DNA from: Gloeopeniophorella convolvens | Lineage: Eukaryota; Basidiomycota; Agaricomycetes; Russulales | Assembly: GCA_022496205.1 (NCBI GenBank) | Contig: WTXD01000005.1 | Location: forward strand, 248,001 to 312,000 | Direction: 5' to 3' | DNA length: 64,000 bases | Shown: in pieces, positions 1-13,077 of the stretch | Layout: every line of letters starts with the position of its first letter | Position numbering within the stretch: the stretch's first letter is position 1 | Notes under the pieces: generated by a model | What the model was told of the DNA's origin: nothing | Databases searched by the model: none | What the model saw: only the letters and a program-made list of their open reading frames with translations | Position numbers and translations under genes: made by a program

Positions 1-1675
1 ATGATTAGGTGGCAAGCGACTGGCCATTGGGAAGCCTGATGGATATGGTTACTTTTCGTCTGCAATGGCAGGTTCAGTTGGCACACGATACAGCAGATGA
101 GAGCAGGATGAAAGACACGCTCGTCGCACCGCTGTGATAATCTCTTCGCAGTTGCGGACCCAGGCCGCTCCCAGGGAACCGTCGGTATTTTAGACGTTGG
201 GCACGCGCCCGGGGGTGTAGCTATGTAGTCTAGTCGAATGGCTGAGGCTGGGAGATCCGCGCGTCGCGGTGAGGCCGACAGATGTTCTGGTGACCGCCGT
301 GACAGCGACGTGCGCAGCTGCAGGCCGAGTCTCAGATCTCAGACCGAGCTCGGCACTGCAAAACATGTGCATGCAGAGCAATGGCTTGCGCACAGAACCC
401 ATTCGATCCCGCCAGCCTCGCCAGCACTATTTCGCTACCCCGCCCCACGCACCTACCTGCCTCTTCATCCCAGCTCCCTCTATGTCGTGTCCTACCATCA
501 ACGTTCGTGCAGGTCGTCACGCGAAGCCAGGACGCGAAGCTGGCCATCCCGCGCGTTATAAAGCACAAATTCGAAAGCGGAGGCGTGGTAACGCCGCCTC
601 CTTCCTCTACCGCTTCTGCTCTCCTGTGACTCCACGTCAGTTTACCCCCACCTTTTGCATTCGGGCCAGCCATCGCACAGGCATGTGCACTATGCAAGAC
701 ATAGCGGCGGCTCCATATGCGCCCACCTTGAACCTCGAATAGGACGTCCAAAGCCATTCATGGTGTCAGGTATGTTTCTACTCCTTGATTCCATCGCGCT
801 GCACCTCAATTCCCAGCCCCCCTTCAAGTTGCTCCCTCCATCCGCATGAAGGCACCCTCATCGAGTACGGCATCTCCACTCGCCACTCGGAGGTCTACCG
901 TGGGGGCCTGATGGATGGCAGCAGTCTGTCAACCATGTGCAGTATGCGCGGTGCACCATGGCCATCCGACCTGCAGGACCCGCTGGGCGAGGCCTCGCCT
1001 ACGCGGATGAAGCCACGGCAAGCGGTACGCCCAGAACCCTGCTGATAGCTCACGTCATTCGGTCGCAGTGCACCGTGCATCGAACTCGGGAGTGCAGTTG
1101 AGGAAGAAGTCGAACGGGCTGCGTGGCTGACGAACAGCCGGATCACGCCATTCTCGACGCCCACTGACGGCGCCTTTGCGTCGCGGGCGTACTGGACGAT
1201 GCGAATCTGACTGACTTATCGCGCCCTCCGTTCCGGCGCTCCTCGTCCCTCCTTCCTCATTTCCCCCCTTGCACCTCTCCCACTAGGCTCATCCCCGTCC
1301 TTCCTGGACGCTTCGCAGAGCGGGACGCCGAAGTCGATTCTTGTCTAGCTAGGTAGCACAGCAAGCCGATTCGGTAACCGTTTAGCCATCACGGGACCTG
1401 AGGCCTGAGTGCACGAACTTGCGAGGAACATTGGTCGGACTTAAGGCCCACAGCCTTCAGTAAACTGAAGAGTATCTGGATGGTGTCGTCCGGTAAATAT
1501 GTATCATGATTTAACACCCTTTGTATCTACGATGTTGGACTCAAGGACAAGGAGAATCCTGTCAGATTCGAGCAGTGCCCTTGGTGTATCCTATGAAATA
1601 CATAATCAAGTCGATTTCAACGACGACACAACGGGTCCGCTGCGGTGAAGGACACGGATGCCTCCACAGACCAAA
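1..1675. other. Intergenic region downstream of the WD40 gene
   Basis: No ORF here shows domain-like composition or a plausible exon chain. The open frames at about 240-760 on both strands are overlapping shadows of a moderately GC-rich sequence. The stretch from about 1480 to 1620 is clearly AT-richer, which would fit the 3' untranslated region and polyadenylation zone of the minus-strand WD40 gene that stops at 1676. Nothing else is recognised. Confidence 0.5.
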
Positions 1676-4600
1676 TCACGAAGGAGCAGGAGGAAGCGAG
1701 GTGTCCGACGCTCGCGCGGCTGCGGGGAACGCGGTGGCACGGCGGCCACCCGATATGTCGTCACCCTCTCTCGACTCTATGTGGAGGGTCGCCCGACCGC
1801 GACGCGGCGTTTCCGCAGACTCAGCCTGCGGCACTACCGGGCTCTCTGTGTGAAGATCTACATCAGGGTGTAGGTAAGTCGGAGCCCAGCGGCTAGGAGT
1901 AGACAGGCTCCCCGAGTCGGAGTGCGTGCTGCGTGCCAGCTCCGGCGGCCCAGCCCACACGCGCACGGTGCCGTCGTGGTAGCCCGTCGCGAGCATAAAT
2001 GGCTCTGTGGCGGAGGAGTTCCAGGCGACACAGGTAAGGTCGCCACCGCCGAGCGACTGCGCATGGACGTGGTGCAAGAGCGCGCCCGAATTGCGGTGCC
2101 AGATGTGGATGTCCCCGGCTGGGTGATAGGTATACATGTCAGCAGAATGCGGCGCATGAAATTCACATGCAGACGCACATTTGCTAGCGCACAACACAAG
2201 CTCGTCGTCTTTGCCACCGAAGTAGCTGACGCCCACGAAATCGGCTGGAGAGTCGGGCATGTAGGTCTGTAGGAGCCGTAGTCGCGCGGTACTCGGGGCG
2301 TTGGCTGCCCTGCTTCTCCACATGTCAAGCTTCCACAGCTGAGGCGAAGTCTGGGAGATGGATGCGTTGGTTTTCCTTCGCTTCCGGAACGGAACAATAG
2401 GCTCACCTCGGATTCATAGCTGACTAGAGCAAGATCCCCGGTTCGCGCCAATGTTATATCCCGTATGTCATGGAGTATCGGGACCCGGCTATACAAGCGC
2501 GGATGATCGTCAGAGTATGAAATCTCACGACCTGCCAGGTCTCACCTTTCAACCGCCTTCCGGTCCAGATTGTAAACTGTGTTCCAGTCTGAATAAACGC
2601 GCATATAGACACGATGGCCGACTCACCGACGATTTGCTTTTCCGTGCGACTTTTGCTAGGCACTAAGCCATCGATAGATGACGTCAACGTCCCGACACCG
2701 ACCAGTCGTTGACTGTCCGAGGTCACACCAACATCGTGTATCTCGAGGTGGTCGAAGCTATATGTGTCCAGCGCCTGGCCAGCCAAATCCTAACCCATGA
2801 AATCATACGCCGTCAGCGGCATTCCCGTTATCCAATGGGACGTAGCTACCAGTTTCGTGACTTCATTACCTTCCACAGACATGAAGGCTGACGCAGGGAT
2901 AGGGATGAGATGTATAGTATGTTGGGGTATGGCTCTGCGCTCACCTTGACCGTCTGGCGACCAACATAGCGATTGGACAAGACGGTGGCGTTCGACATTC
3001 TTGAGAAGTATCCCTGCCTAAAAGCGGACAATCGGCCTTTGTGCCAGATGAAGTCATATATAAGGCTTGCCTGTGTCCAGATTTTGATAGATCGGAGGAG
3101 CTTCGTCAAGATGAGGCTCCCATCCGGAGACCTGGGCGGAACACGAACGGAAAGAGTCAGGCATATACGAAAGAAGTGGCCGAGGCGACTTACCATGCAA
3201 CTTGGCTGCAAGAACCCGACAAGTGTAGTACCTTATGGTGCTCAAACGAAGTCTACCAAGGTTGAGTTTCAATCTATGATAGGGTGGAGAGTAACACATG
3301 CTTATTTACCTCAGTATCAAAGATGACCGATGTGCGATCCCAACTGCAACATCCATGAAGTGAGCCTCATGTCCGCGGCTGCGATCGCGACGATAAGGGG
3401 TACAAGGCGCGCACCTCGCTGTGGCCAAGAACCTGCCGTCTGGAGAGAACTGCAAGTGGCGCACCAACTTCTGGTGCACTGCCAGTTCTTGCACCGGAGC
3501 AAGCACGTTGAGCTTTGGTACGAGTTCCGCCACCCTGGAACTGCCTTGTGATTCTCCACGATGATCTTCATCAGGCTCCGGTTGGGGAGAGGACGTCCAG
3601 CGACCGAGCCTGGGGACATGTGTCTCTGCGCCTGATCGTGCCATCATCACGGTACGCACGGCGAGAGCGAAGCGGGAACCCGTCGGCATGGGTGGCGTCG
3701 GAGGCGGGCTCGGAAATAGAAGTGTTTCAGGGGTGCGGCGATGCGGTAGAAGGGCCAGCGCGGACGCGCATACATCTTTCGCAGCAGTGTAGACGCGTTT
3801 CGATGCTGAGAGCAACCATTGCGCGACACTACTTGAGAGTTCATCAACCTGCTGAAACGGCGGGAGCGACGCGACTGCGTCCCACAGGTCGTCCAGCGAG
3901 TCTTCGAGCCACTTCTCGCCTTTATGCCTGGAGAAAGTCAAGCGCTCCAGCGCGAACCATGTGGACACGACCACCAGGCCGAAGGAGCTGAATGCGGTGA
4001 AAATGGTGGTGACCGCGGATACGACCGAACTCTAGAGAGGGGCGTGATTATTATTTTGGCGCACAGGATAGCAAAATAGGTCCTCGCCTGTTGCGAAGAA
4101 TATGCAAATAGGACCAGCCCGACCGAGAAGCACATTATCGAGAGCACAAGAAACACGAGAGGAGATCGCTTGATCCAGATCAGGATCCACCACGGGACCC
4201 GATGACTCGGTGAGCGACTTGTAGGGGTTCGTCAGAGCTTTGCACGAAAAGAGCTGGATAGACTTACTACATGGCTTGCCTCCACGTCAGCCCAAGCAGG
4301 CTGTTGACAGCAGCTGCAATGCTGAACACCATCGACGTGAACCAGAAACCGTTGACCGCATTTTCCAGCATGTTATCGTGACTCCCGAAGGAGAACTGCA
4401 GTGTCGTCGCAGTGACGGCGGAGAAAAATGTCGCGATGGTTGTTAGATTGAGGAGGTTGGTGGTGCCATGGCTCTGCGCAAACCGGATGGTCGGAACACC
4501 TGTAGTCCCAGGAATTCGCTGTCGGATTGTGGATAATAAAGGACTAGGCATGCGGTACGAACCGATATCGACGAACGTCGAGAGCGAGGAGTTGATCGCC

Positions 4601-5622
4601 TCGATGTGTCCGCTGATTTCGGATAGCAGGTCATGGAGGTATCGCTGCACGCTGGGGTACCCAAACTGGCCTACTACCGTGTGAGCTTAGAACCGATCAT
4701 CGAGCGCGCTCCGTACCCCTGTACACTTTCAAACAAGATGACCAATACTAGAAGTAAATCTAGCCATGCGCATGCACGATAACGAGCAGACAACCGACCT
4801 TGAGATCGCCCTCGAACGCAATGATGGACCCGTTCAAAGCCTCGTCCGTGAACTCGGGAAACTCGTTCAAGCGACTCAGGAACGCAACGACGTCCCGCGC
4901 AAGGAGCCCAAACTGCTCCGGGAAGTCCTCCAGTCCAAGATTCCTGTACACGAGCGGCCGGTGAAAGTGGAACGGCGTCTTCGCCCGGGCGCGCTTGCGC
5001 CTTGGGAGCCCGCCATGCGGAGCCACGAGCGCCTCCTTGGGCTGGTGCGGCACGCAGAGCGGGAAGAGCGCCGCGGCGTTCTCGTGGAAGAGCCAGGCGA
5101 GCTGCGTGAGGCGCTCGCGGAGGCGCAGCGCGGAGGAGAGGATGCCGACGGAGCTGCCGAGCTGGCGGACGGCGTTGGAGAAGCCCAGGAGCTGCGGTGA
5201 GTAGATTATCAGCGAGCGAGACCGGGCTGGACGTGCGACATGCCTTCCTGTCCAGCTCGCCCATGCATCTGAACGATGATTATGTGGTGAGCCGACGGCT
5301 TAAGACATGCTCCTCCTGAGTGCGGAACTCACGTTTGGAATCGGTGCAACGACTCCATAGCGGCTTGCTGGAGGCGTTCATCGACGCTGGCTGCTAAGTG
5401 GAACATCAGCGCCCCTCTGGCATGTAGGGCAGAAGAGTCGATGCGCACGAGCGTCCGGGTCACCGTCGTCAGAGCCAGCTTGCCGTCTGGAGCTGGCTTT
5501 GGTGTATGGAGTGTCAACTTTACAGGGTCTTGCCGACACGAGCGAGCGAAGTACACACCAGCAGTGGCAAAGTAACCATCCCTGGCGGGCTTGTTCAGCA
5601 CACTAAGGGTAGAAGCCGACAT
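1676..5622 (-). CDS. Membrane-anchored WD40-repeat protein (multi-exon)
   Basis: A chain of about 14-15 exons on the minus strand, in phase at the junctions I checked, gives a protein of roughly 900-950 residues. Exon 1 (5622 to about 5332, MSASTLSVLNKPARDGYF) is followed by a helical region (5191-4799). Four hydrophobic segments follow (about 4480-4430, 4350-4270, 4165-4090 and 4030-3940), including FLVLSIMCFSVGLVLFAYSS. After a low-complexity linker come WD40 repeats: LVRHLQFSPDGRFLATA, SWDRTSVIFDTE, CSQVAWSPDGSLILTK, VQSLCWSPDGQ, GDIHIWHRNSGALLHHVHAQ and DGTVRVWAG. This resembles Agaricomycete WD40 proteins with an N-terminal membrane anchor, so it is probably a membrane-tethered interaction scaffold. 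The intron between IKIWTQ and AGILLKN appears to be GC-AG. The C-terminal tail is Ser/Pro-rich and ends at a TGA at 1676-1678. Start and repeat assignment are secure; the biological role is unknown. Confidence 0.85.
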
Positions 5623-8600
5623 CTATCCTCACCTCGAGTTCCCCGCAAGGAAGCTAGTCCCGTAACTGGGTGTTGTACCGAGACCTGCAGGAGCTGTCAA
5701 CAGCACGCGCAGAGCGGCCGAGGTCAAATCCTACGCGAAGGCATCCTGAGGGCGTTCGGTGCGCGTTTTAAAAGCTGGCGCAGAGAGTTTTGTGGGAGGT
5801 TGCGAGTAATTAGATATATGCGCGCCGGACTGCGAGGAGCTGAGAGGAGAGGCGGAGCAACAAGCTGGCCCGCTATGGGTGCAGATGTCGGGTCTGCACC
5901 GTGCAGTCTCAACGAGGCATTCAGGCTGTGCTGAGAGTTGGTTTCACATCGCCAGTATGTTCAGAAGAGGTTCAGAAGACTGCGCAAACGAGGCTAGAGC
6001 GACGGTGACAGTCCCACAGTCTGACTTTGTGATAGACTTGGCCTTGTTGATTTGCTGTTCTGTCGCTGAAGCTCTGAAGAGCTGCAGGCGTATTCGAATT
6101 GTCGCATGCGCGCCTGAAGTAACCGTCACTCTATGGGTTGCCAGTGTCAGTGAGGGGAGGCGAATCAGGATTCAGGAACTGGTCGGCGTTCACATACCAA
6201 AAATAGACTTCCGGTTCTGACCGCCCTGTTTGACCACGTGCGTGTCTTCCGCCAGAGTCTTCGGAGGTCTCGGTCACTGGTCGCCCAGCAACACACACAA
6301 CACGGCAACAGTACAGGCAGGTACACGCAGACTCATTCGACAGAGCGGCAGGAGGGCGAGGGAAGGTCGCTCGCTCCTTAACGTACGGGCATGTTACCCG
6401 CTGCGTTCGACTCGCTAAGGCTCCTGTTAAGTACTCCTGCGTCAGCCAACTCTCCCTCACCTGGCACTCCCACGGGTCCTCCTACCTCTGCTCTCCACTA
6501 CCGAAGGAAGAGGACAACACAAATTACGAGATCTCTACACTTTCATCAACAACGTTCCGGCATTGCCCAACAACATATAGTCCCGGATGCACGATCACCT
6601 TCCCCTCGTCACCCCACTCAGTCGATGATTCGCGTCGCTCATCCGAGCTTACATCCACGCATGCACACTGGGCCTCCGTCCTCGCCGGCGCGGCGTTCAC
6701 ACGAACGCCGCGAGCACGTCTAGCGTGCCGTTGCCAACCCCCTCCCGGAGCACATATCCTTTGAATTGACTCCCCTGCCCTCTCGTCATAACACACAGTG
6801 CTTTACCCCCTCTTGACGACAACGCCCCGCACAGCCCACTCTCGTGAACGCGAAGCGAATCTCCGGCATGCTAAGCAACCCCTCAGGACGGGCACCCCCG
6901 CGATCCAGCGGTCCGGTCACCACTTGTCCTCGGAGTCCACAGTCCGCCCGCGAGGGCGGTAGACCGAGTTTCAACTGGAAGCTGATGAGCTCGATCGATC
7001 GGGTGCAACACCAGCCTTGGCATCGGCTTCGACTGCGATCGACTCATCCGCGGCGCGTGCTCGGACTCAAGCTCGCCAGGCTCCCTCACCCTCTGCGCCC
7101 AGTGCAAACATGACACTCACTGAAGCTCACTGAACGGACGCATTCGGCATCGCGTTGCTGGTTGCTCTATCTATCACCGCTGCTGGCACCCGAGCGCCGC
7201 TATTCCCCATCAGCAACCAGGAGAGCTGCTCGTTGTCGACTCGATGGCCCCGCAGGCATTAGTACGGCACGCACCGCAGGCGGCGGGTTTCACGGTCGTT
7301 CGGCACCCCGTACATAAGCAGGTGCGTGCTACTTACGTACGCTGCCTAGGTTTTTATTATTATCAGCATACGGTCCCATCGATGTGTGCGTAATCGAACA
7401 CCATGGCCAGATCGTATCGAACAGCGCCCGAGTGCGTCTGGTGCTTTCGCCCTAGCCGAGCTAACTGAAGCCTCTCGAACAAGTTGGTACTTCAATGGCC
7501 GGCGCGCCATCCACGGCACCACGCACCCTGTCTCACCCCACTCACCGCTGCCGCGTTTTCTGGCAGGCCCAGGTCGCCTAAACCCAATTCGCGGCATATG
7601 TTCTCGTAAGGACGCGCCCTGCACGCTTAATCCCAGTGCCCACTTAGCCGACGCGCCCATCCAGATCTAGTTAAGTGTTGCGTGCTGTCCGACTTTTTCT
7701 GACAGGATCAATAGAGCTGGAATTCTGGGAGCTGTCCATTCTTGTTCCAAGTTACCTTCTGTCTTGTCCAATTGACCCGCCGCCGTATCGCCGCCGCCAC
7801 TGCCGCCACTGCTGCTCATTTCCGCGGGTCGATGAGTGTTCTATCGTAGAATAGTTCTCTGCGGAAAGCCGTTTCTCCAAGTTCTTGCATGATCGCACGC
7901 CGTCCCTCGATCGCGAGGCTATTAAGTACTGCCGCGCCATTGCGGTGGAAGTGTCCCAGGAGATACATACAGCGGAAGCGAATTGAGGAAAAGCGCGCAG
8001 AGATTATGTACATACTGAAATGCAAGCAGCATACTTACATAAGATGGCATTGTTCTCCTCGTGCTTCCCCTTGTGTCGATCTGTGGTTGGAACCTTGTTT
8101 ATAATTGGACTGTATGCGCGATTACGGGAGCCATCACTCGGGGAAGGAACAAGCCTGCGCAAATGCGCGCTGCACGAGGTTCGGGCGGTATGATGAGCGT
8201 GCGCGCGCTGGCCGAGAGCGGGACAATGGGACGAGGCACGCGGCGTCCGCTCCGGCGCGCTGTCAACGCCTGGGTGCAACGTGGCAGCGGAGCGAGTGCT
8301 CGTCTCCAGGAGGGGATGGGCACGTTGCGCGATTGTGTAGTGGGGGGAGAAGTGAGCCGCGGGCTCAGCTTGTGCAGTGCGTTGGACGCAGCTTAATATG
8401 AGCGTGGGACAGGGGGACAACGCTGGCTGTATGAGCGATTATTGAGGGGTACGTGGGCTGTCGCCACGTCGTGCCAGTAACTGGTGGCAGGGGTGGCCGC
8501 GCCCCCAAAGGCACGCACGGACGCCGCATCCAATGCAAATGCCGAGCACGAAACTAAAGCGTTGACAGGGAGTGCAGCTGGACGTCGTGCGGCGCGTTCT

Positions 8601-9409
8601 TCTCGACAAGCGGGCAGCGGATGATCACGATGTCAGAGCACGCGGTGCGTTGTGTGTGTAAACGGCCCGGCCGGCTTACGTTATAGTATAGGCTATCCGG
8701 AGCACGCGCCTGGGCGGATGGGGAAAGGGCGGCCGGAAGGGACCGGGGAAGGGGCGCGAGCGCTTCGAGAGCGCGTGGTTGTCCGATCGCGATTCGGCGC
8801 AGCGGGCGTCCAGATTCCGTGTATGGGCATTTTGGGCGGCGTTGAGCGCGCGCGCTGCGGCCTGAGGGCGGGGAGGGATGACGGTGAAGGGATGGAGGGG
8901 CGCAGGAGGTCTGGAGACGGCTGGGGGGACTCGGTGGAGTGATGGAACGGCAGGCCGGGGAATGGGACGGATAAGGATGGAAGAAAGAGAAATGGTTGCG
9001 AAGCTCGCTGCAGATGGGGTCGAGCTCTAACACGGGACAGATTCAAACGCCCATACTTACTCTCGAATTATAATGCATCGTCTTCTTTGGCGCAGCGCGC
9101 AAAGCACGGGCCATCCTTTCCGCTCTCTTTTCAGCCCTCCGAGCCTTCTTTCCTCTTTTTTTTTCTCCCCGTCTTCCTCTCCCAGAGACGACCTTCCTCT
9201 TCTCCCCACCATCCTTCGCCCCGCACGTCGGTTCCTGGGTCCTGTGATCCAGCATCATCACACATCAAGGTGCGGAAAGAACCCTCTCCCTGCTTAGTCC
9301 TACTCCGCGACCCTCTTAACTCGTGTTGATATCCTCGCCAGCTTCTCCCCTGCGAAGCACCGCGCCCGCACGCCGTCCCCTGCACGCCTGAGCCGCTGCG
9401 TGCTCGACG
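5623..9409. other. 3.8-kb intergenic region without a supportable gene
   Basis: This region presumably contains the promoters of two divergent genes: the WD40 gene (minus, ATG at 5622) and seven-TM copy 1 (plus, ATG at 9410). It holds no exon chain with recognisable protein motifs. A short (GCC)n-like triplet tract lies near 7779-7818 and pyrimidine-rich tracts near 9110-9240. The pyrimidine tracts directly upstream of the 9410 start are typical of core promoters of highly expressed fungal genes. Small ORFs on both strands (for example 8554-9033 minus) look like composition artefacts. Confidence 0.45.
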
Positions 9410-11320
9410 ATGGTCGATTGGAACAACCCGCAGACAATCTTGGCCGAGTCCCGTGCGTCCTGCCGGTCCTTATCGTACCATCCGCTGACCCCCCAGCTGC
9501 ACCGTACAGTCTCGCTCGTCAAGCTCATCCATGTCGTCGATGGGATATACATGTGCGTCCCCCCACGCGCACGCCCACATCCGCCCACCAAACTCACGTG
9601 CCGTCGCACATAGATGGGAGTACTTCACCCAGCTGTGGTTTGAATGGGAGATCGCCACCCGGCGCAGACCATGGAAATGGACGATGCTGGTGCGTCGACA
9701 TACTTACTTGCCCCACACTAGGCCTCTCTCCCCGCTCACACACGTCCGTAGGTGTACATCATCACACGGCTCTCCGCGCTTGGAGGCGTGTGCGCCGAGC
9801 TCATCGGCTTCAACCTCACACACGAGTTCAACTGCCACGGTTGGCTGCTCGCCGTCCTGGTGCGCCCGCCGCCCTTCCGCCACGCGCGCCCCCTCGCTGA
9901 CGCAGCCGTGCCTAGATCACATCATACATCTCCTTTGCCCTCAATTCATTCCTCATCTTGATCCGGACGTGCGTGATGGACTGCTTGCGCGCGCGAGGAG
10001 CGTGGGGCGCTGACTCAGTCCGCAGGGTCGCAGTGTGGAACCGCAATGTCCCTATATCCCTCTTCCTGGCTGCCGTCTGGCTGACGAATGTTGCCTTCCT
10101 CATCTACGGTGCGTGTACCCTGCGCCTCGCGCCCAATTGGTCGATGTATTGATGGTCCGGCTGCGCTCTAGGTGTCACCCTGGTGCGCGCGCTTCGATCT
10201 GTGTTCGGTTCCGGAAACGCATACTAACATCGCTATTACAGGCCGACAGCGTCTGGCTGCCGACCGAGAATGCGTGCTTCATCGTCAACTCGCAGAAGTC
10301 GCGGCTGAATGTGCTCATCTCGGCTGTGACAGACCTGATCCTGCTGTTCTTCATGATCATCGGCGTGATGCGCGTCAAGTCAAACGCGTCCATCTGGTGG
10401 ATGCTCTACCGCCACGTACGCCCCCCTTCCGCGTTCTTACCCAGATGACTGTCGGCTGAGCGGATGTTCGCACGCATACAGGGAATGATCTGGATCGTGC
10501 TGGCTACGGTTGGCCAGGTTCCACCCACGGTGCGCTCCTGTTCCCGCTGATGTGCCTCACGAGCGCGCGTCCTGATGCCTCAATGCAGACATTCCTCTTC
10601 CTCAACCTGAATGGTGAGATCACGCATCTTTGCTCTACCTGTGGGAACAGAAGCTGATGTGGGGTTGGCTTCTCTGCGCGCAGAGGCTATGAACCTGGTA
10701 AGCTTTCCATCTATGTGCTACAGGAGTACGCATGTGCTGATATCATGCGTGATGTAGATGTTCCAAACACCTGCACGTGCGTGTCCGGCGGTGATACTGG
10801 GTACCCGGCAATGCGTGCTGACATTGGCATCTCCGCCCTGCTCCGTTGATTGACAGTGGTGATAATGTGCGCCCTTCCCACCGTGCCTCGCGCGTCTCTG
10901 CTGACCCGTCCCCGACCCACAGGACGATCTGCTCAACACGTCTGTACCTCTCCCTCCAGCGCTTCGGGCACCGCCCAATGGCCCAGTACGCCATCCTCTC
11001 CACTAACCCCTGCGCCTTCCCTCCCTAACACCTCTTCCCGCCCCTACAGCGACGAGTTCCTCACCTCCGCGCCCCTCGCGTCCGTCCCGCCTCCAGGCAG
11101 CGCCGGCCGACGTGGCTTCTCGAACGGCACGGCCACGACGCCGTCGCTCGTGACAGACTCGACCGCACCCACGGGCACGACGGGCTCGCTCGACGTGGAG
11201 TTCCCCACGTCGTACGGGCGCTACCGCGCGGAGGACCTCGAGATGGTCGAGGAGCGGCTCAAGGCGATCAGGGAGGAGGGCGACGAGGACAGCGAGGAGG
11301 CGGAGGTCTTGCGGAAGTAG
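9410..11320 (+). CDS. Seven-TM integral membrane protein, paralogue 1
   Basis: Fifteen exons read in phase to a 346-residue protein: 9410-9452, 9510-9552, 9614-9689, 9752-9859, 9916-9968, 10026-10108, 10172-10182, 10243-10416, 10482-10529, 10589-10613, 10684-10697, 10758-10776, 10857-10866, 10923-10985 and 11050-11320. It starts MVDWNNPQTILAES and contains IHVVDGIYIWEYFTQLW, RRPWKWTMLVYIITRL, VAVWNRNVPISLFLAAVWL, ISAVTDLILLFFMIIGVM, FLFLNLNEAMNLMFQTPAL and a charged cytosolic tail ending EEAEVLRK. About seven hydrophobic segments are separated by short loops. It belongs to a family of uncharacterised Agaricomycete seven-TM proteins with a conserved WEF...W...RRPxRWT signature; receptor or transporter function is not established. 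Three exons are only 10-14 nt long. Three paralogues lie at 19979, 31986 and 34732. Confidence 0.9.
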
Positions 11321-12660
11321 GCCCGCGCGGCGAGGTGTATGGGCGTGCTTCGCCCCGGGCGGCGAGGCGCGCGCGTGTGTGTGTAGTATGTGTTCTTGGT
11401 AGCAGCATTTAGCGGCAGCGCAGCACAGCATAATCGCGCCCTACGCGGCGCGTCTTCGTAGATCGCAAAGAGTACAGGTACTTATGACGGACTGTGCCTG
11501 CGCCCTGCCTGCCTCGCGCTGGGGGCCTCTTCCCTTACTGATGTCCATTAAACACGTCGGGTTCCGTTCAGTGTGCATGTTTTTTGGGTATCTTCGATCT
11601 GATCTGTTTGTCGGCAGTGGTAGCTCGGTCTCCAGATCTGACAGTCCTCTCGTTTACTTACCGTGCCGTGCCTGCCCGAGTCGTAGTTACAGTTTACATA
11701 GCCAGAATTGTGTCCAATCCAGTCGGTCGTTTCGTTGTAGCGCAATTTGGTATTTCTTGTTTCGATTCCATTATCGTGCGTCAGCTCGGTGTACAGAGCC
11801 CCATGTAACAAATTCAATAAGATTCCGTTAACGTTGCCTTCTCACAGTATTAATGCGGTCTCCTCCCGACTCAAGCATCCTTCTCCGTGTCTCGCTCCCC
11901 AGCCTCGCGCGTCGTGGTCACCCGCGTCAATCGGGCTGGCGTCGCGTACCGCCGCCGCGCAGTTTGGTTCTATACTTGTTTATAGAACGGGCTGGCAGAT
12001 GTGCTGATAATCGGAAGGCTCGAGAACTGAATAGGAGTGCGGCCAGCCTCCTCTGGGGGCAGCACAAGCATTCTACTTAGCTACTCTTTGTGAGAGTTTC
12101 CGTGACCCGAGGCCGAATGGTGTCGTCCGTCGAGGTGAGAAGGGATGAATCCGTTTGCCTACATGATTGTGTCAAACGGTAAAGAACAGATGAGTGTATG
12201 CTAGCTGATGTACTACACCAAAACCCGAAACTTCTTGCGGGCCCTTGCGGCCCGGATGGCTTCCGGGTCCGGTTATCGCCCCCGGTATACCCGTATATCT
12301 TCCGGATCGAGAATTCATCGATAGGCAAGCTCGGGCAACCCCGGATATCTGTGAGATCAAAACTATGAGATAAGACCCGGTTATTACCGGAGGTTGTCGG
12401 CGTGCCATGGCTTGCCACGGGGCCTTGGCGATCGGTCGCCGGATTCGACATCGACTTGTCGCCTCCTGTCGCCCCGGCCAACGTTATTACACCGTCGCAC
12501 AATTCCAGCGAACTCCACAAGGCCATGCAAGGGCCAGTGGAAACTGTGGGACGCCGTGTCTCCCTCGTGTTGCACTCGGGCTTGAGAGAACTTTGTCTCA
12601 ACGAGTTCACCCCAGCCCTACAATTGGCTCCGGAAGTTGTGACTGACTGACAAAGGTAGT
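11321..12660. other. Intergenic region between seven-TM copy 1 and the MULE
   Basis: The first part is the likely 3' untranslated region of the gene ending at 11320. From about 11560 to 11860 the sequence is AT-richer. From about 12240 to 12520 there are many CCGG/CCCGG motifs and stretches that read as short inverted words, possibly decayed repeat sequence outside the transposon. I see no protein-coding exon. Confidence 0.4.
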
Positions 12661-12734
12661 AAAAAGGTGGAGTCGAACCCGCAGCTCCACACCAACCACA
12701 ATCATATAACTAATACCATTCCACCACGGAGGCA
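12661..12734 (-). ncRNA. tRNA-like sequence with Pol III promoter boxes (tRNA-His-like)
   Basis: Read on the minus strand, this stretch has a perfect A-box match (TGGTGGAATGG) and a perfect B-box match (GGTTCGACTCC) about 36 nt apart, as in a tRNA gene. It ends in a run of five T, a Pol III terminator. A potential seven-base anticodon loop contains GTG (histidine), with a stem that is mostly A-T and G-T pairs. The 5' acceptor arm (GCCTCCG) does not pair with the 3' side, and the T stem is imperfect. It is therefore more likely a tRNA pseudogene or the head of a tRNA-derived SINE than a working tRNA. It lies about 340 bp before the transposase start. Confidence 0.45.
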
Positions 12735-13077
12735 TTCTAATTGTATGCTCTAAATCAAATATGGGTGCAATTTAAAACCCGTGATGCGTGACGCGTGACG
12801 ATTGACGCGATCGAAGTCTTTGATTTTCGTCCACCTTCTCACGGGTGCCGGAAGTAAGCGGGCCGGCGCTCCGGACCCGAGAGATCGGACGTGGAGACTC
12901 AGGACACTTTTGTGTCCTGGGACAAGAGTCCAAATTCCCGGAGTATAGTAGAGTAAATAAACACAAATAAAGTGTTTACCCGTGTGTCGTGTGTCTGTGT
13001 GTCCGGGTGAGCAGGGGAACATGGGGGGAGTGTGTCCTGAAGGCCCCCCGCCCCTTTCCCGCTCCCCTGTCCTCGAA

